A stretch of DNA of 64,000 bases from positions 4,588,001-4,652,000 of the forward strand of contig NZ_BHZC01000001.1 of the NCBI RefSeq assembly GCF_003865135.1. The letters run 5' to 3'. Origin of the DNA: Streptomyces chrestomyceticus JCM 4735. GTDB lineage: Bacteria; Actinomycetota; Actinomycetes; Streptomycetales; Streptomycetaceae. Under the pieces are notes generated by a model, which was not told the origin of the DNA, made no database searches, and was given only the letters and a program-made list of their open reading frames with translations. Both the position numbers and the translations under genes were made by a program. Positions 63,237 through 64,000 of this stretch are shown here, in pieces (position 1 is the stretch's first letter; every line of letters begins with the position of its first letter).

Positions 63237-64000
63237 TTGACCGACCAGTCGCCGCCGCCGGCCGAGTACCGCATCGAGGACCTGGCCCACATCAGCGGCA
63301 CCTCGGTCCGCACCATCCGCGCCTACCAGGACCGCGGCCTCCTGCCCAAGCCGGAGCGCCGCGGCCGGGCCAACGTCTACGGCGACGAGCACCTGGAGCG
63401 GCTGCGCCGCACCGCCGACCTGCTCGACCGCGGCTACACCCTCGCCAGCATCAAGGAACTCCTGGAGGCGTGGGACACCGGCCGCGGTCTCGGCGGCGTC
63501 CTCGGCCTGGTCGCCGAGATAGACGGCCCGTGGAGCGACGAGGAGGCGGCCCGCATCACGCGCGAGGAGCTGGACGCCGCGTTCGGCGGCTCACCGGACG
63601 AGGAGGCCCTGGCGGACGCCGTCGAGCTGGGCGTCCTGGAACGCCTCCCCGGCAGCGGCGACGTCTTCCGTGTCCCCAGCCCCCGGGAACTGGCCGTCGC
63701 CGCCGAGCTGCACAGCGCCGGCGTCCCCCTCACGGCCATCTCCGGCCATCTGCGCGAACTCCGCGGCCAGGTCGAGCACATCGCGGCCCGCTTCCTCGAC
63801 TTCACCACCGAGTACGTCTTCCACCCCTACCTCGACCACCAGCCCACCGAAGCCGAGGCCACCGAGGCCGCCGGCCTCGTACGCCGCCTCCGCCCCCTCG
63901 CCCAACAGACCGTGGACGCCGAACTCGCCCGCGCCATGCGCACCCTGGCCACCCGCTACATCCATCACCACCTCGGCGACATCAGCAACGTCAGCAGCGG
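63237..64000 (+). CDS. MerR-family transcriptional regulator, 3-prime truncated by the window edge
   Basis: 254 codons are visible from a TTG at 63237, eight bases after AAGGAG; no ATG or GTG is better placed. HTH: YRIEDLAHISGTSVRTIRAYQDRGLLPKPERRGRANVYGDEHLERLRRTADLLDRGYTLASIKELLEAW (about 10-80). The remainder is helical with a second, MerR-like effector part (LGVLERLPGSGDVFRVPSPRELAVAAELHSAGVPLTAISGHLRELRGQVEHIAARFLDF). Probably co-transcribed with the PF10118 gene 11 bp upstream, which it may control. Confidence 0.85.
   Translation, partial: MTDQSPPPAEYRIEDLAHISGTSVRTIRAYQDRGLLPKPERRGRANVYGDEHLERLRRTADLLDRGYTLASIKELLEAWDTGRGLGGVLGLVAEIDGPWSDEEAARITREELDAAFGGSPDEEALADAVELGVLERLPGSGDVFRVPSPRELAVAAELHSAGVPLTAISGHLRELRGQVEHIAARFLDFTTEYVFHPYLDHQPTEAEATEAAGLVRRLRPLAQQTVDAELARAMRTLATRYIHHHLGDISNVSS

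Overview
The window is a piece of an actinomycete chromosome, almost certainly Streptomyces. It has very high GC with G/C third positions, GTG starts, Streptomyces-type families (subtilisin inhibitor, WhiJ/Scr-like HTH + DUF397 + ATPase set, DUF5753, DUF5926, SAV_915, SigE-family sigma) and rare TTA codons. The serS-pheA-DyP peroxidase-CopCD-PCuAC-Sco order matches the conserved Streptomyces core on one side of oriC. No polyketide or NRPS cluster, prophage, IS element or CRISPR array was seen.

Layout. 1-5.5 kb: end of a protease inhibitor gene, a giant PAS/receiver sensor protein, and a DUF6886 gene. 5.6-10.9 kb: acyl-CoA synthetase, a divergent ATPase / HTH-DUF5753 / DUF397 regulatory set bracketed by two related palindromes, a MOSC protein and an ECF sigma factor. 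11-15.3 kb: a secreted DUF1906 protein, a thiolase-like + MaoC/DUF35 pair, and a small Asn-rich secreted protein. 15.7-19 kb: a prim-pol protein, then a lower-GC three-gene operon (DuOB domain protein + two DUF488 proteins) next to tRNA-Ser(UGA). 19-27 kb: HtrA-like protease, GDPD phosphodiesterase, ATPase, DUF5926, a candidate small RNA, a secreted protein and a second prim-pol protein. 27-33 kb: PP2C/SpoIIE-like phosphatase, aminopeptidase P, TetR and an anti-sigma-like kinase. 33-40 kb: an extracytoplasmic copper operon (YcnI, Sco, PCuAC, CopCD, Tat DyP peroxidase). 40-44 kb: pheA, a DnaA-box cluster, serS and a HAD phosphatase. 44-55 kb: an antirepressor-like regulator behind two overlapping inverted repeats, a rhomboid-like protein, AsnC, MFS, LysR, MerR, lysA, GntR and a CynX-like MFS. 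55-59 kb: two ABC exporter pairs. 59-64 kb: M24 peptidase, an EphD-like hydrolase-SDR fusion, a PF10118 protein and the start of a MerR-type regulator.

The item most worth attention is the translationally coupled DuOB-DUF488-DUF488 operon (17091-18831). It carries two TTA codons and sits on the 3-prime side of a tRNA gene. Its domain make-up suggests an accessory nucleic-acid modification or conflict system.

Two cross-cutting observations affect how the annotation is read. First, six otherwise conserved genes each lack exactly one base, and where the site can be located it is a C or G run; this looks like consensus homopolymer error, so these are annotated as single genes rather than pseudogenes. 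Second, short tandem repeats of 17-24 bp recur in many intergenic gaps and some coding linkers.
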